A DNA stretch of 61,623 bases from CAZJKE01 sp964546585 (lineage in GTDB: Bacteria; Planctomycetota; Phycisphaerae; Phycisphaerales; SM1A02): NCBI GenBank assembly GCA_964546585.1, contig CAZJKE010000009.1, positions 1-61,623 on the forward strand. The letters are read 5' to 3'. Within the stretch, counting starts at the first letter, position 1, and each line of letters starts with the position of its first letter. Position numbers and translations under genes: made by a program. Shown piece after piece: positions 25,167-34,029 of the stretch. The notes beneath the pieces are model-generated. The model searched no databases and was not told the DNA's origin. It saw nothing but the letters and a program-made list of their open reading frames with translations.

Positions 25167-26783
25167 ATGTCGAAATTGATCAAGTGGGATGTTGAGAACC
25201 CGGGCTTTTGGGAATCAACTGGTAAGAAGATTGCCAACAGGAACCTGTGGATATCCATCCCGAACCTGTTGCTCGGGTTTTCGGTCTGGATCTACTGGGG
25301 CATGGTTGCCAAGTACATTCAGACGATCCACTTCGGAACAGACGGGGTTCAGTTCAACTTCACGTTCATGCATGACGGCCAGCCGTATGAGGACAACGGA
25401 TATCGCGCGCTCTTGTTTCTACTCCCAGCGGTGGCGGGGCTTGCTGGGGCGACACTGAGAATTCCCAATTCCTTCATGATTGCGATCTGCGGTGGGCGCA
25501 ATGTGAAGTTCATGACTTCGATCCTGCTCATGCTGCCTGCGCTGGGGGCGGGCATTGCGCTGCAGAATCCAGAGACACCTTTCTACGTGTTCATTCTCCT
25601 GGCAGCGTTGTCGGGCGTGGGCGGCGGCGCATTTGCGTCATCCATGTCCAACATCAGTTTCTTCTTCCCGAAGAAGATGCAGGGATTGGCGCTCGGACTG
25701 AATGCCGGGCTTGGAAATCTTGGCGTCAGCGTCATGCAGTTCTTGATTCCGTGGGTAATAACATTCCCGCTCTTCGGTGCACTTGGCGGTGACCCAACCA
25801 CCTTTGGGCCGGAAGGTGCGGAGACAAGCCTTTGGATCGCCAACGCTGGGCTCGTCTGGGTGCCCATTCTGCTTGCGTTGGTGATTGTTGCGTTCCTCTT
25901 CATGCACAACATGCCGTTTCACAACCACGGATCAACGCCGGTTGCGGTTGCGAAGTACCTCTGGCTGACCATTCTCGGGTTCGGCGGCGCGGCGGCTGGC
26001 ATCTACCTGTTGATTCTTCCGTGGGGCGGTTTTCCGTCGCTGCTGAAGACATTCCTCGTGGTCGTGGTGGCGGTCATCCTCACGCTGCTGGCGATGCGGT
26101 TCCTGACACCCAGAGAAACCAAGGAGAACCTCCGCGGGCAGTTCGGCATCTTCAAAGAGAAACACAACTGGGTCATGACATGGCTCTATGTGATGACTTT
26201 CGGGTCGTTCATCGGCTACGCGAACGCTTTTCCGAAGCTCATCGATGATGTGTTCGGCATCGTCCGTGTAGGCGAGCACGCCGGTGACTCCACAGGCTTG
26301 TCCTCAGCCGGGTTTATCTGGATCGGGGCGGGAGTAGGCGCCCTGATCCGGCCCATCGGTGGTTGGATGTCCGACAAGTGGGGTGGGGCGAGGGTCACGC
26401 ACTGGGATACGATCGTCATGATCGCCTCGACGATCGGGGCCGGGTATGTCGTCTCATTGGCCATGGGTTCGGAGAACCCGAAGCAGTATTTCCTTCCCTT
26501 CCTCCTTCTTTTCATCGTGCTTTTTGCCACCACAGGCATCGGTAATGGGTCCACCTTCCGCATGATCGGAGTCATCTTTGATCGGGACATGCGGGGGCCG
26601 GTGCTCGGCTGGACATCCGCGATCGCCGCCTATGGGGCTTTCCTCATTCCGAAGATCTTCGGCACGCAGATCAAGGCCGGGACACCGCAGTACGCCCTCT
26701 ATGGTTTCGCCGGCTACTACCTGAGTTGCTTGGTGGTAAACTGGTGGTTCTACGCTCGGAAGAATGCCGAGATCTCGTGTTGA
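25167..26783 (+). CDS. narK2: NarK2-type nitrate/nitrite antiporter
   Basis: MFS transporter of 538 residues, close in pattern to E. coli NarK: NPGFWESTGKKIANRNLWISIPNLLLGFSVWI at the N-terminus, then AFASSMSNISFFFPKKMQGLALGLNAGLGNLGVSVMQ, and later TTGIGNGSTFRMIGVIF. These are the two nitrate-signature regions. The likely role is exchange of external nitrate for internal nitrite. It follows narK1 by 40 nt. A tandem NarK1/NarK2 pair, sometimes fused, is known in denitrifiers such as Paracoccus. Confidence 0.93.
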   Translation: MSKLIKWDVENPGFWESTGKKIANRNLWISIPNLLLGFSVWIYWGMVAKYIQTIHFGTDGVQFNFTFMHDGQPYEDNGYRALLFLLPAVAGLAGATLRIPNSFMIAICGGRNVKFMTSILLMLPALGAGIALQNPETPFYVFILLAALSGVGGGAFASSMSNISFFFPKKMQGLALGLNAGLGNLGVSVMQFLIPWVITFPLFGALGGDPTTFGPEGAETSLWIANAGLVWVPILLALVIVAFLFMHNMPFHNHGSTPVAVAKYLWLTILGFGGAAAGIYLLILPWGGFPSLLKTFLVVVVAVILTLLAMRFLTPRETKENLRGQFGIFKEKHNWVMTWLYVMTFGSFIGYANAFPKLIDDVFGIVRVGEHAGDSTGLSSAGFIWIGAGVGALIRPIGGWMSDKWGGARVTHWDTIVMIASTIGAGYVVSLAMGSENPKQYFLPFLLLFIVLFATTGIGNGSTFRMIGVIFDRDMRGPVLGWTSAIAAYGAFLIPKIFGTQIKAGTPQYALYGFAGYYLSCLVVNWWFYARKNAEISC

Positions 26784-26820
26784 TCCACCAACACCAGCAG
26801 TAAGGGAGTCATTGATCTTC

Positions 26821-28026
26821 ATGTCCGAGTGCCACGCACCGAATCTGGCCCACCACTACGACGACATGCCCCAGCAGCACGACGCTGCGAAACTGGGCAT
26901 GTGGCTCTTTCTCGCCACTGAGGTTCTTCTGTTCGGCGGACTGTTCTGTGGGTACGCCGTGTTCAGGGCGAATCACCCAGCACTTTTCGCTTGGGGAGAT
27001 CAGTTTCTTGACGAGACATACGGCGCCGCCAATACGGCAGTGTTGCTCATCAGCAGCATGACAATGGCGATGGCAATTACATATGTGCAGCGTGAGCAGC
27101 GCCGGCTCGCGGCCTTTGCGCTGGGCGCAACGTTCGTCTGCGCGGCAATCTTTCTTGGCATCAAGTCAATTGAGTACGAACACAAGTTCCACGATCACCT
27201 GCTCGGCGGCATGGCGTTTTATCAACTGCCCGACGAAGAGCACGGAGTGGTTGCGGGGGCTGATCACGACACCGAATTGCATGGCGATGCCGCAAAGGGC
27301 AAGACGCTGTGGAATACAACTTGCCTTGCGTGCCACGGCGTAACCGGTCAGGGCGTGACCGGTCAGGGGCTCCCGTTGAACACCAGTGCATTCGTTCGCG
27401 ATCGAACGGATGCGGAACTGCTTGAGTTCATCAAGGTCGGCCGCGCAGCAAACGCGCCCGACAGCGTGCAGAAGATTCAAATGCCGCCGAAGGGTGGTAA
27501 CCCGATGCTCAAGGACCAGGGCATCATGGACATCATCGCCTACCTGCGTTCCTTGCAGGTGCAGGTTGCGGGCGAGGAGACGCAGGCGGCCGATGCACCT
27601 GTCGAGGAAACACCCACCACGCCGGTGGCAGCGACTGTCGCGGCAGAGCCTGAGGAAGAGGCGAATTACCTCGATTCGCTTCCCCGATCAACCATGCCAA
27701 ACGCGTCGACCGGTCCAGTTGGGCTGGCCCCGGAGGGTGCCTCCATCGAGCAACGCATGGCTGTCTACGATCCACCCGTTGCGCAAGTAGACACCCGCAG
27801 GCCGGCCAACGCTCATCTGTTCTTCGGGCTGTACTTCCTGATGACGGGATTGCACGGCGTACATGTTGTCGTCGGGATGATCGTGATTCTCTGGTTGCTT
27901 TGGCGTTTGCAGCGAGGGCATTTCAACCGCAACTACTACGCACCGGTTGAGTGTGGCGGTTTGTACTGGCATATCGTCGATGTGATCTGGATCTTCCTCT
28001 TCCCGCTCTGGTATCTGATCGGGTAG
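26821..28026 (+). CDS. Haem-copper oxidase subunit III-like protein with inserted cytochrome c domain
   Basis: Membrane protein of 401 residues. Three helices resembling COX3/NorE (GMWLFLATEVLLFGGLFCGYAVF; AANTAVLLISSMTMAMAITYV; FALGATFVCAAIFLGIKSIEYEHKF) are followed by an insertion and then two more (HLFFGLYFLMTGLHGVHVVVGM; YWHIVDVIWIFLFPLWYLIG). The insertion, about residues 155-300, holds a cytochrome c domain with CLACH and a likely Met ligand in MPPKGG, then a Pro/Ala/Glu linker. The later start is used because it opens with the expected N-terminus and a weak GGGAG site. No oxidase subunit I or II is nearby. The context suggests an electron-transfer partner of the nitrate reductase. Confidence 0.85.
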   Translation: MSECHAPNLAHHYDDMPQQHDAAKLGMWLFLATEVLLFGGLFCGYAVFRANHPALFAWGDQFLDETYGAANTAVLLISSMTMAMAITYVQREQRRLAAFALGATFVCAAIFLGIKSIEYEHKFHDHLLGGMAFYQLPDEEHGVVAGADHDTELHGDAAKGKTLWNTTCLACHGVTGQGVTGQGLPLNTSAFVRDRTDAELLEFIKVGRAANAPDSVQKIQMPPKGGNPMLKDQGIMDIIAYLRSLQVQVAGEETQAADAPVEETPTTPVAATVAAEPEEEANYLDSLPRSTMPNASTGPVGLAPEGASIEQRMAVYDPPVAQVDTRRPANAHLFFGLYFLMTGLHGVHVVVGMIVILWLLWRLQRGHFNRNYYAPVECGGLYWHIVDVIWIFLFPLWYLIG

Positions 28027-28032
28027 TGCCGC

Positions 28033-28797
28033 ATGCCAACTGAACACCTGGTCATGGTCGCGGGCGCGGTCTTGGTGATGGCCGCGCTGTATTCAACTGT
28101 CGGGCATGGCGGCGGATCCGGTTATCTGGCAGTGTTGGCGCTGTCGGGTTTGGCCCCGGAGCAATTGCGGCCGACGGCGCTCTGTCTGAATGTTGTCGTG
28201 TCTTCGATTGCCACTTGGCGATTTGCTTCCTCAGGGACCTTTCGGCGCGATCTTTTCGTGCCGCTCATCTGCGCATCCATTCCAGCGGCATTTCTTGGTG
28301 GGTATGTCACCATGCCGCCAGCCGTGTACCGGCCGATTCTTGGGGCGGTCTTGGGTATCGCCGCGGTGAAACTCCTGATGCCGGTCCGTGGAAGGGAGAA
28401 GACGGCGCGTCCTTCAGCCGCGCCGCTCATCATTGCTGGTGCCTTGATTGGGCTGCTCAGCGGCATCGTGGGGATTGGCGGCGGCATCTTGTTGAGTCCA
28501 CTGGTGTTGCTGATCGGTTGGGCTTCCGCGCGCCAGACGGCTGCGATCAGTGCGCCGTTCATTCTGGTGAACTCGCTTGCCGCTCTTGCTGGGATTGTGA
28601 CCGAGGCGGGGGGGCTGCCGGTGACGCCCATATTTCTCGCGCCTCTTGTGGTTGCGGTAGTGATTGGCGGCATGGTCGGCGCGTGGTTTGGCTCAAAGAG
28701 GCTCGGTCACCGCGGTTTGCGCACCGTGCTCGCCATTGTGCTGCTGGTGGCTGGCCTGAAGATGTTCCTCCCCCCCGGGGTCACACCCGGGGTGTGA
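28033..28797 (+). CDS. TauE/SafE family permease, last gene of the nar operon
   Basis: Membrane protein of 254 residues with about eight hydrophobic helices and the family's glycine-rich repeats: YSTVGHGGGSGYLAVLAL near the N-terminus and LSGIVGIGGGILLSPLVLL near 145. The family exports sulphite, sulphoacetate or related anions, so an anion-efflux role is possible but not shown. It is 6 nt after the subunit III-like gene. The last residues (LPPGVTPGV) are encoded by the REP-like palindrome, so the natural C-terminus may have been extended or replaced by the repeat. Confidence 0.82.
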   Translation: MPTEHLVMVAGAVLVMAALYSTVGHGGGSGYLAVLALSGLAPEQLRPTALCLNVVVSSIATWRFASSGTFRRDLFVPLICASIPAAFLGGYVTMPPAVYRPILGAVLGIAAVKLLMPVRGREKTARPSAAPLIIAGALIGLLSGIVGIGGGILLSPLVLLIGWASARQTAAISAPFILVNSLAALAGIVTEAGGLPVTPIFLAPLVVAVVIGGMVGAWFGSKRLGHRGLRTVLAIVLLVAGLKMFLPPGVTPGV

Positions 28798-28801
28798 CCC
28801 C
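28777..28801. repeat. 25-bp perfect palindrome, REP-like copy 2
   Basis: Identical to 24-48. It spans the stop codon of the TauE-like gene (28795-28797) and lies at the end of the nar operon, where it could stabilise the mRNA 3' end or act as a terminator. It is not followed by the TTCCGCAG box seen in the other two copies. Confidence 0.85.
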
Positions 28802-28832
28802 GTGCGTCCCGCTGTGTCCCTTGTGTCCTTGG

Positions 28833-28838
28833 TAGAAT
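28833..28838 (+). promoter_or_regulatory. -10-like hexamer of prpB
   Basis: TAGAAT, preceded by GG, lies 7 nt before the GTG start codon. This predicts a leaderless transcript. The same GGTAGAAT octamer recurs before prpC (29733-29740) and before the FmdB-like gene (53172-53179). Confidence 0.5.
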
Positions 28839-28845
28839 TGAGGTT

Positions 28846-29709
28846 GTGACGCATCCTGGAACACGACTGCGGGAAGCAATGGGGCGGGGGATTGTCATGT
28901 GCCCGGGGGCCTGGAATGGCCTTGTGGGCCGCGCCATCGCCGCCGCCGGATTCGATGCCTGCTACATCAGCGGCGGTGCTACCGCAAACGCCGCCGGATA
29001 TCCCGACACTGGCCTCATCACGCTGACCGAGATGTGCCGCACCATTCGAGAGGTCGCCACGGCCAGTGGTTTGCCGGTGATTGTCGATGCCGACACCGGG
29101 TACGGCGAAATAGAGTCGGCCGGGAGAACGATCGTCGAATACGATCGCAGCGGCGCCGCGGGCATGCACATCGAAGATCAGGTCTTTCCCAAGAGGTGCG
29201 GCCACTTGGACGGCAAGTCGCTTGTGCCCACGGAGGAGATGGCCGCCAAGGTCGCCGCAGCCCACGCCCACAGAATTGATCCGGGATTCCTACTTGTGGC
29301 ACGAACTGACGCGCGGAGCGTCGATGGGCTGGACGCCGCAATCGACCGAGGCAACACCTACCGCGAGGCGGGAGCGGACATGATTTTCCCGGAGGGACTG
29401 CAGAGCGAAGAGGAGTTTGCTTCTTTCGCTGATAGCTGCCCGGGGCTCCTTCTGGCGAACATGACCGAATTCGGCAAGACGCCCCATATCTCGGCCGATC
29501 GGTTCTGCGAGTTGGGGTACGACCTGGTGATCTATCCGGTCACCACGCAGCGAGTCGCCATGGGGGCCATCACAAGGGCGCTGGAGACGTTGCGAACCGA
29601 AGGAACCGCCGCCGGCTTCGTCGATGACATGCAGTCGCGGGAGGCGTTGTACACACTCCTCGATTACACCCCAGGCGAAGCATGGACTTTTCCTCGTCCG
29701 AATTCCTGA
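28846..29709 (+). CDS. prpB: Isocitrate lyase/PEP mutase family, probable 2-methylisocitrate lyase
   Basis: Enzyme of 287 residues that would cleave 2-methylisocitrate to pyruvate and succinate in propionate breakdown. The family motif appears as KRCGH (KKCGH in classical members), preceded by GAAGMHIEDQVFP. The Mg-binding region is VIVDADTGYGE, and RTDAR is conserved. Length matches PrpB (about 290-300) rather than isocitrate lyase (over 400). The start is GTG, chosen from the conserved N-terminus and the hexamer 7 nt upstream. The adjacent methylcitrate synthase-like gene supports the assignment. Oxaloacetate-hydrolase-type relatives cannot be excluded. Confidence 0.85.
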   Translation: MTHPGTRLREAMGRGIVMCPGAWNGLVGRAIAAAGFDACYISGGATANAAGYPDTGLITLTEMCRTIREVATASGLPVIVDADTGYGEIESAGRTIVEYDRSGAAGMHIEDQVFPKRCGHLDGKSLVPTEEMAAKVAAAHAHRIDPGFLLVARTDARSVDGLDAAIDRGNTYREAGADMIFPEGLQSEEEFASFADSCPGLLLANMTEFGKTPHISADRFCELGYDLVIYPVTTQRVAMGAITRALETLRTEGTAAGFVDDMQSREALYTLLDYTPGEAWTFPRPNS

Positions 29710-29734
29710 ACACAACGGGTTTTCACGCTTCCGG

Positions 29735-29740
29735 TAGAAT
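29735..29740 (+). promoter_or_regulatory. -10-like hexamer of the prpC transcript
   Basis: TAGAAT, preceded by GG, lies 33 nt before the ATG. A strong AGGAGG (29761-29766) sits between, so this is a normal leadered promoter and a useful contrast with the leaderless class. Confidence 0.5.
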
Positions 29741-29773
29741 GGCTGTTCTCATGAAGAGAATAGGAGGTTCGTG

Positions 29774-30907
29774 ATGCCAGCGACAGATACACGAGGACTG
29801 GCTGGGCAGGTGATCGGCGAAACATCGGTCTGTGCGGTCAACCAGACACAGTTGATGTACAGAGGCTACGAGATCGCCGATCTCGCGGCCAACGCGACCT
29901 TTGAGGAAGTTGCATACCTGCTGCTTGTCGGCCGAAAGCCCACCGTTGCAGAAGTAGAAGCATTCGCGGCCGATGTCGCCGGGGATCGATCCGTTCCATC
30001 ATTCATTCGCGACACGATCGTCGGCATTGCTCGCAACACGCCCGAGGCGCACCCAATGAGCGTACTCACGACGGCGGTGTCGATGCTGTCCCACTGCGAC
30101 CCTGACTGCGAGGACAACAGTGAAGACGCTGAACTTCGCAAGGCGAAGCGACTCCTCGCCAAGATTCCAACCTGTATTGGCATTCACCAGATGGCACTGG
30201 ACGGCAAGGACCCGGTCGATCCCGACCCGTCCCTGAACCATGCAGCCAACCTCCTCTGGTGCGTGACGGGTAAGAAGCCCTCTGAAATCGCCGCCAAAGT
30301 CATGGATGTTTCGCTCATCCTGTATGCCGAGCATGATTTCAACGCATCGACATTCACCTGCCGTGTCATCGCATCAACGAACAGCGACACGCACTCGGCC
30401 GTCTGTGGGGGCATCGGCGCGCTGAAAGGCAATCTTCACGGCGGCGCCAACGAGGCCGCCATGGACATGTTGCGTGAGATCATGGAAGCCATCGAACAGG
30501 GCGGGAACGCAGAGGATTGGATGCAGCACGCGTTTGCCACGAAGAAGAAGTTGATGGGGTTCGGCCACCGTGTGTACAAGAACGGCGACCACCGCGCCGG
30601 CATCCTTCGAGAGTGGGGTCTTCAACTTTGCGAACAGGACAACCCGGAAGCGAAGAAGTGGTTCGACCTCGGTGACGAAGTACAGGCCATCATGCTGCGC
30701 GACAAGACCATCCACCCCAATGTGGACTTTCCTTGTGGAATGACCTACTTCGCGATGGGTATTCCCGTGCCGCAGTACACACCGATTTTCGTTGCGAGCA
30801 GGATTACAGGTTGGTGCGCACACACCATGGAGCAACACGCCAACAATCGGATTATCCGGCCACTGGCGCAGTATGTCGGCGCACCGCCGCGAAACTGGAA
30901 CGACTGA
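29774..30907 (+). CDS. prpC: Citrate synthase family, probable 2-methylcitrate synthase
   Basis: Enzyme of 377 residues condensing propionyl-CoA (or acetyl-CoA) with oxaloacetate. Active-site regions are intact: AEHDFNASTFTCRVIAST, GALKGNLHGGANE (His), GFGHRVYKNGDHRA (His) and NVDFPCG (Asp). AGGAGG decides for ATG 29774 over the GTG one codon earlier. Short type I citrate synthases of this length include methylcitrate synthases, and the prpB neighbour favours that use. No prpD or acnD is in the window, so the cycle is incomplete here. Confidence 0.87.
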   Translation: MPATDTRGLAGQVIGETSVCAVNQTQLMYRGYEIADLAANATFEEVAYLLLVGRKPTVAEVEAFAADVAGDRSVPSFIRDTIVGIARNTPEAHPMSVLTTAVSMLSHCDPDCEDNSEDAELRKAKRLLAKIPTCIGIHQMALDGKDPVDPDPSLNHAANLLWCVTGKKPSEIAAKVMDVSLILYAEHDFNASTFTCRVIASTNSDTHSAVCGGIGALKGNLHGGANEAAMDMLREIMEAIEQGGNAEDWMQHAFATKKKLMGFGHRVYKNGDHRAGILREWGLQLCEQDNPEAKKWFDLGDEVQAIMLRDKTIHPNVDFPCGMTYFAMGIPVPQYTPIFVASRITGWCAHTMEQHANNRIIRPLAQYVGAPPRNWND

Positions 30908-30909
30908 CA

Positions 30910-31767
30910 ATGGATGTCAAGAGCATCGCGGTCATTGGCGGCGGAACGATGGGCAGTGGCATTGCGTTGACAGCGGCCACCCATGGGTTTGACACTACGC
31001 TCATCGATATCAGCGAAGAGCAACTCCAGCGAGCGAGCGGTTACCACGCCAAACAACTTGCTCGCTCTGTGGAGAAGGGCCGAATGTCGCAGGAAGACGC
31101 CGATGCGGCGACTTCCCGCCTCTCCTATGCGACATCGATGACCGATGTGAGTGGGAGTGACTGGGCGGTGGAGGCGGTCACCGAGAATCCAGAGACCAAG
31201 AAGGCAATCTTCAGGGACATGTGCGGGACATTCGGCGAAACCGTCGTGCTCGCAACGAACACATCATCCATTTCCATCAGCGACCTCGCGTCGGCCGTTC
31301 CAGAAGCAGCCGACCGCGTCATTGGCATGCATTTTTTCAACCCCGTGCCGGTGATGAAGCTCGTCGAAGTCATCAAGGGCAGGGAGACGAGCGAGGAGAC
31401 GACTCACCGCACCATGGATCTCGCCAAGGCGATGGGCAAGACACCGGTGCCTGCAAACGACTCGGCTGGATTTGTTTCCAACCGAGTCCTCATGCCGATG
31501 ATCAACGAAGCGTTCTTTGCATGGCAGGATGGCGTTGCTGAGGCAGAGGATGTCGACGAAATCATGAAACTTGGCTGCGCATTTCCGATGGGGCCGCTTC
31601 GGCTTGCCGACTACATCGGTCTTGATGTGTGCCGCGACATCATGATGGTCATGTATGAAGGACTGGGCGACACAAAGTACCTCCCGTGCCCGCGGCTGGT
31701 GGAACTGGTCGAGGCGGGTCACCTCGGCGACAAGTCCGGGCGAGGTGTGTACGACCACGAGGCGTAG
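30910..31767 (+). CDS. 3-hydroxyacyl-CoA (3-hydroxybutyryl-CoA) dehydrogenase
   Basis: Enzyme of 285 residues oxidising 3-hydroxyacyl-CoA with NAD+, or the reverse. The Rossmann motif is AVIGGGTMGSGIA. The catalytic-region signature is IGMHFFNPVPVMKLVEVI (His-Glu pair), followed by PVPANDSAGFVSNRVLMPMINEA and FPMGPLRLADYIGLD. It starts 2 nt after prpC and ends 3 nt before resB, so all three are probably cotranscribed. It could belong to fatty-acid, butyrate or polyhydroxybutyrate metabolism, and its link with propionate breakdown is only positional. Confidence 0.92.
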   Translation: MDVKSIAVIGGGTMGSGIALTAATHGFDTTLIDISEEQLQRASGYHAKQLARSVEKGRMSQEDADAATSRLSYATSMTDVSGSDWAVEAVTENPETKKAIFRDMCGTFGETVVLATNTSSISISDLASAVPEAADRVIGMHFFNPVPVMKLVEVIKGRETSEETTHRTMDLAKAMGKTPVPANDSAGFVSNRVLMPMINEAFFAWQDGVAEAEDVDEIMKLGCAFPMGPLRLADYIGLDVCRDIMMVMYEGLGDTKYLPCPRLVELVEAGHLGDKSGRGVYDHEA

Positions 31768-31770
31768 CCC

Positions 31771-34029
31771 ATGAAGTCGTTGCGGCCAAACTTGGATTGG
31801 CTCTGCTCGCTGATTGTCGCAATCGCGATCTTATGGGTGATGGGCGCGGTTGGCTCGGTCGCTTGGTACCTGCTTGTCCCCATGCTGACCGCTGTTGCGT
31901 TTATCGAACTCTTCTCGAGCGTCTGGCTTGGGATCACACTTTTGTCACTGTTGTTCGTCTACTGCTCGGTTGGTTCTGCGGGCGTTCCGGTCAGCATCTT
32001 CATCTGGGAACCACAGGCGTGGCGAAGCGTCCGCGAAATTCCCGTGCTCGAGATGACCGAGTTCGAATGGTTCCACTGGTGGCCGTTTGTCTGGTTGGTG
32101 GCACTAGTTTGTTGGAACATGGTCCTGGTGACAACCCGTCGCATTCCGCTGACCGTGACGCGGCTTGGCGCATGGATTGTGCACACAGGCATCATCGTTC
32201 TCGCGCTGGGCAGCTTGAAATACTTCGGCGCAAAGGTTGAAGGCGATGTGGCAATCGCCCGCGCACGAGTTGTCGTAGAAGTGCCGGGCCATGATCCAGT
32301 GTCGATGGTGGCGGCACCAGGCAAGAGTGTGACGGTTGGTGACACGGCGGTGATAGTCGGGGACATCGAGCCGCACGATGGCTACCGGATGACAGTCGCA
32401 GTGCAGAGCGGCGGGGATGAATATGTCCGCGAACTTACACTCGGCGGAGAGACGCCGGCCGAGGACCCCGTCAGGGTTGCGATCGAATCAGACCCGCACG
32501 AGCGGTTCTTTCTAACGCAGTCAGCTGCGATCCACATCCGGGAACTCGGTGCTGACGGTCGTCCACTGACACCGTGGATCGAGCGGCCGATTCGCGGTCT
32601 GCCTCGGTTCAATGACTACCCGCCTTCGCTTGATGATGTTTGGGCGGCACACGGAATGGAGCCTTCGCCACTTTCTGTTTCGGTGCCAGCACACACTGAT
32701 GACGATCCGGTTGCAGGCGACATGACGATCAGCGGCTACCTTCGGTACGCAATCCCAGAGACGCGATATGTGGCCGGGGGTGACCAGTTGTTTCCTGCCA
32801 TGTGGGCGACGCTGCGGCGAGGCGGAACGACACAGCCGCTGGAACTCTTCGCATTCAGTCCTTCCGCCGGCAACGCTGACCCATCACTGATGGCGTTCCG
32901 GTGGGTGGAGTCCGATGCGCAGCGGTCTGCGGTGCATGCATCGGCGCTCCCGACCCTACATGTCAAGACGACCGAACCGCCTCTGGAAACCGACATTCCG
33001 GTTGCCGGTGCAGTGGAGTTCTTGCCGATCGGCGAAACCGGCTATGACATTCGTGTTCAGGCCATGGAGGACAATCTGAACATTGGGGGATCGGTGGTCT
33101 CTCTTCTCAGGGTGGAGATTCGCCATGACGGAGAAACCTGGCTGCGATGGGTCTTCGACAACCCCGCAATGAACCGAGACCTTGCAGACGGCGTGGAACA
33201 CACCGAACATTCGCTGTTGGACGACAATATTGTCATGTCGTATCGGCCTGGATCCGCGCCGATTACGATCGTGGCTGGCCCAACGACTGACAACACGACG
33301 CTTGTGACCTCGCTCGGCACCGCCGAACCTCTGGTGCGCCCATTGATTGTCGGCACACCGATTCCTCTTGCGGAGAATGTGACGCTGACCCTTGACCGGG
33401 TCGAGCGGTCAGTTGCGGCCGACACTCGACCGATCATTGTGCCACCACACCAGCGTGACCCGAACGCGGCAAACATGTTCTCGATGGTGCATGTGCAAGT
33501 GCCCGGGGCCACAATGCCTGTGTGGCTGATGTATCACCATTATCCCTTTGAGAGCCAGGCCGACACATTGCGCAGATTCAGGTTCACGCCGACAACCATC
33601 GAGATCGGCGGCGGTCGGTCCCTTGAAATGTTGTACTCTCGCAGCGCAGCCCCGCTTCCCGCACCGATAGTATTGGACGACTTCGAAGTTGATTCCCACG
33701 TGGGCGGGTTCACGGGTAGCACGGCCAGCATCCGAAACTGGCGGAGCATTGTCTCCATTGGCGGCGGCGAGAGTGTTGCTGTCAGTGTCAATGATCCGCA
33801 GCCGCACGAGGGGTACTGGTTTTATCAATCGCAATGGGATCCACCCGATGGCATGTCACAGGGTCTGAACTACACCGTCCTCGGCGTCGGAAACCGGGAA
33901 GGCGTGTGGGTTCAACTTGCCGGCAGTGTCCTCATGGTTCTCGGCATGCTCTACGCGTTCTATGTCAAGCCCGTGGTTATTCGGCGGCGGGCTGACGCTG
34001 CGGTCGCAGCGGCGGAGGGTGCGGCATGA
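31771..34029 (+). CDS. resB: ResB-like cytochrome c biogenesis protein (System II)
   Basis: Membrane protein of 752 residues. Paired helices lie at the N-terminus (LDWLCSLIVAIAILWVMGAVGSVAWYL, then WLGITLLSLLFVYCSVGS) and near 100-150. A very long extracytoplasmic region (about 160-700, with GETWLRWVFDNPAMN and PHEGYWFYQSQWDPPD near its end) follows, then a final helix. This is the ResB/Ccs1 plan, although the periplasmic part is larger than usual. ResB partners CcsA to move haem and attach it to CxxCH apocytochromes. The gene overlaps ccsA by 4 bp. Confidence 0.82.
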   Translation: MKSLRPNLDWLCSLIVAIAILWVMGAVGSVAWYLLVPMLTAVAFIELFSSVWLGITLLSLLFVYCSVGSAGVPVSIFIWEPQAWRSVREIPVLEMTEFEWFHWWPFVWLVALVCWNMVLVTTRRIPLTVTRLGAWIVHTGIIVLALGSLKYFGAKVEGDVAIARARVVVEVPGHDPVSMVAAPGKSVTVGDTAVIVGDIEPHDGYRMTVAVQSGGDEYVRELTLGGETPAEDPVRVAIESDPHERFFLTQSAAIHIRELGADGRPLTPWIERPIRGLPRFNDYPPSLDDVWAAHGMEPSPLSVSVPAHTDDDPVAGDMTISGYLRYAIPETRYVAGGDQLFPAMWATLRRGGTTQPLELFAFSPSAGNADPSLMAFRWVESDAQRSAVHASALPTLHVKTTEPPLETDIPVAGAVEFLPIGETGYDIRVQAMEDNLNIGGSVVSLLRVEIRHDGETWLRWVFDNPAMNRDLADGVEHTEHSLLDDNIVMSYRPGSAPITIVAGPTTDNTTLVTSLGTAEPLVRPLIVGTPIPLAENVTLTLDRVERSVAADTRPIIVPPHQRDPNAANMFSMVHVQVPGATMPVWLMYHHYPFESQADTLRRFRFTPTTIEIGGGRSLEMLYSRSAAPLPAPIVLDDFEVDSHVGGFTGSTASIRNWRSIVSIGGGESVAVSVNDPQPHEGYWFYQSQWDPPDGMSQGLNYTVLGVGNREGVWVQLAGSVLMVLGMLYAFYVKPVVIRRRADAAVAAAEGAA

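Noticed and set aside
26821..28026. Frameshift or mis-join that merged COX3 with a separate cytochrome c gene
   Set aside because: The reading frame is continuous on both sides of the insertion, no stop or frame change is seen, and helices 4-5 resume correctly, so a true insertion is the simpler reading.
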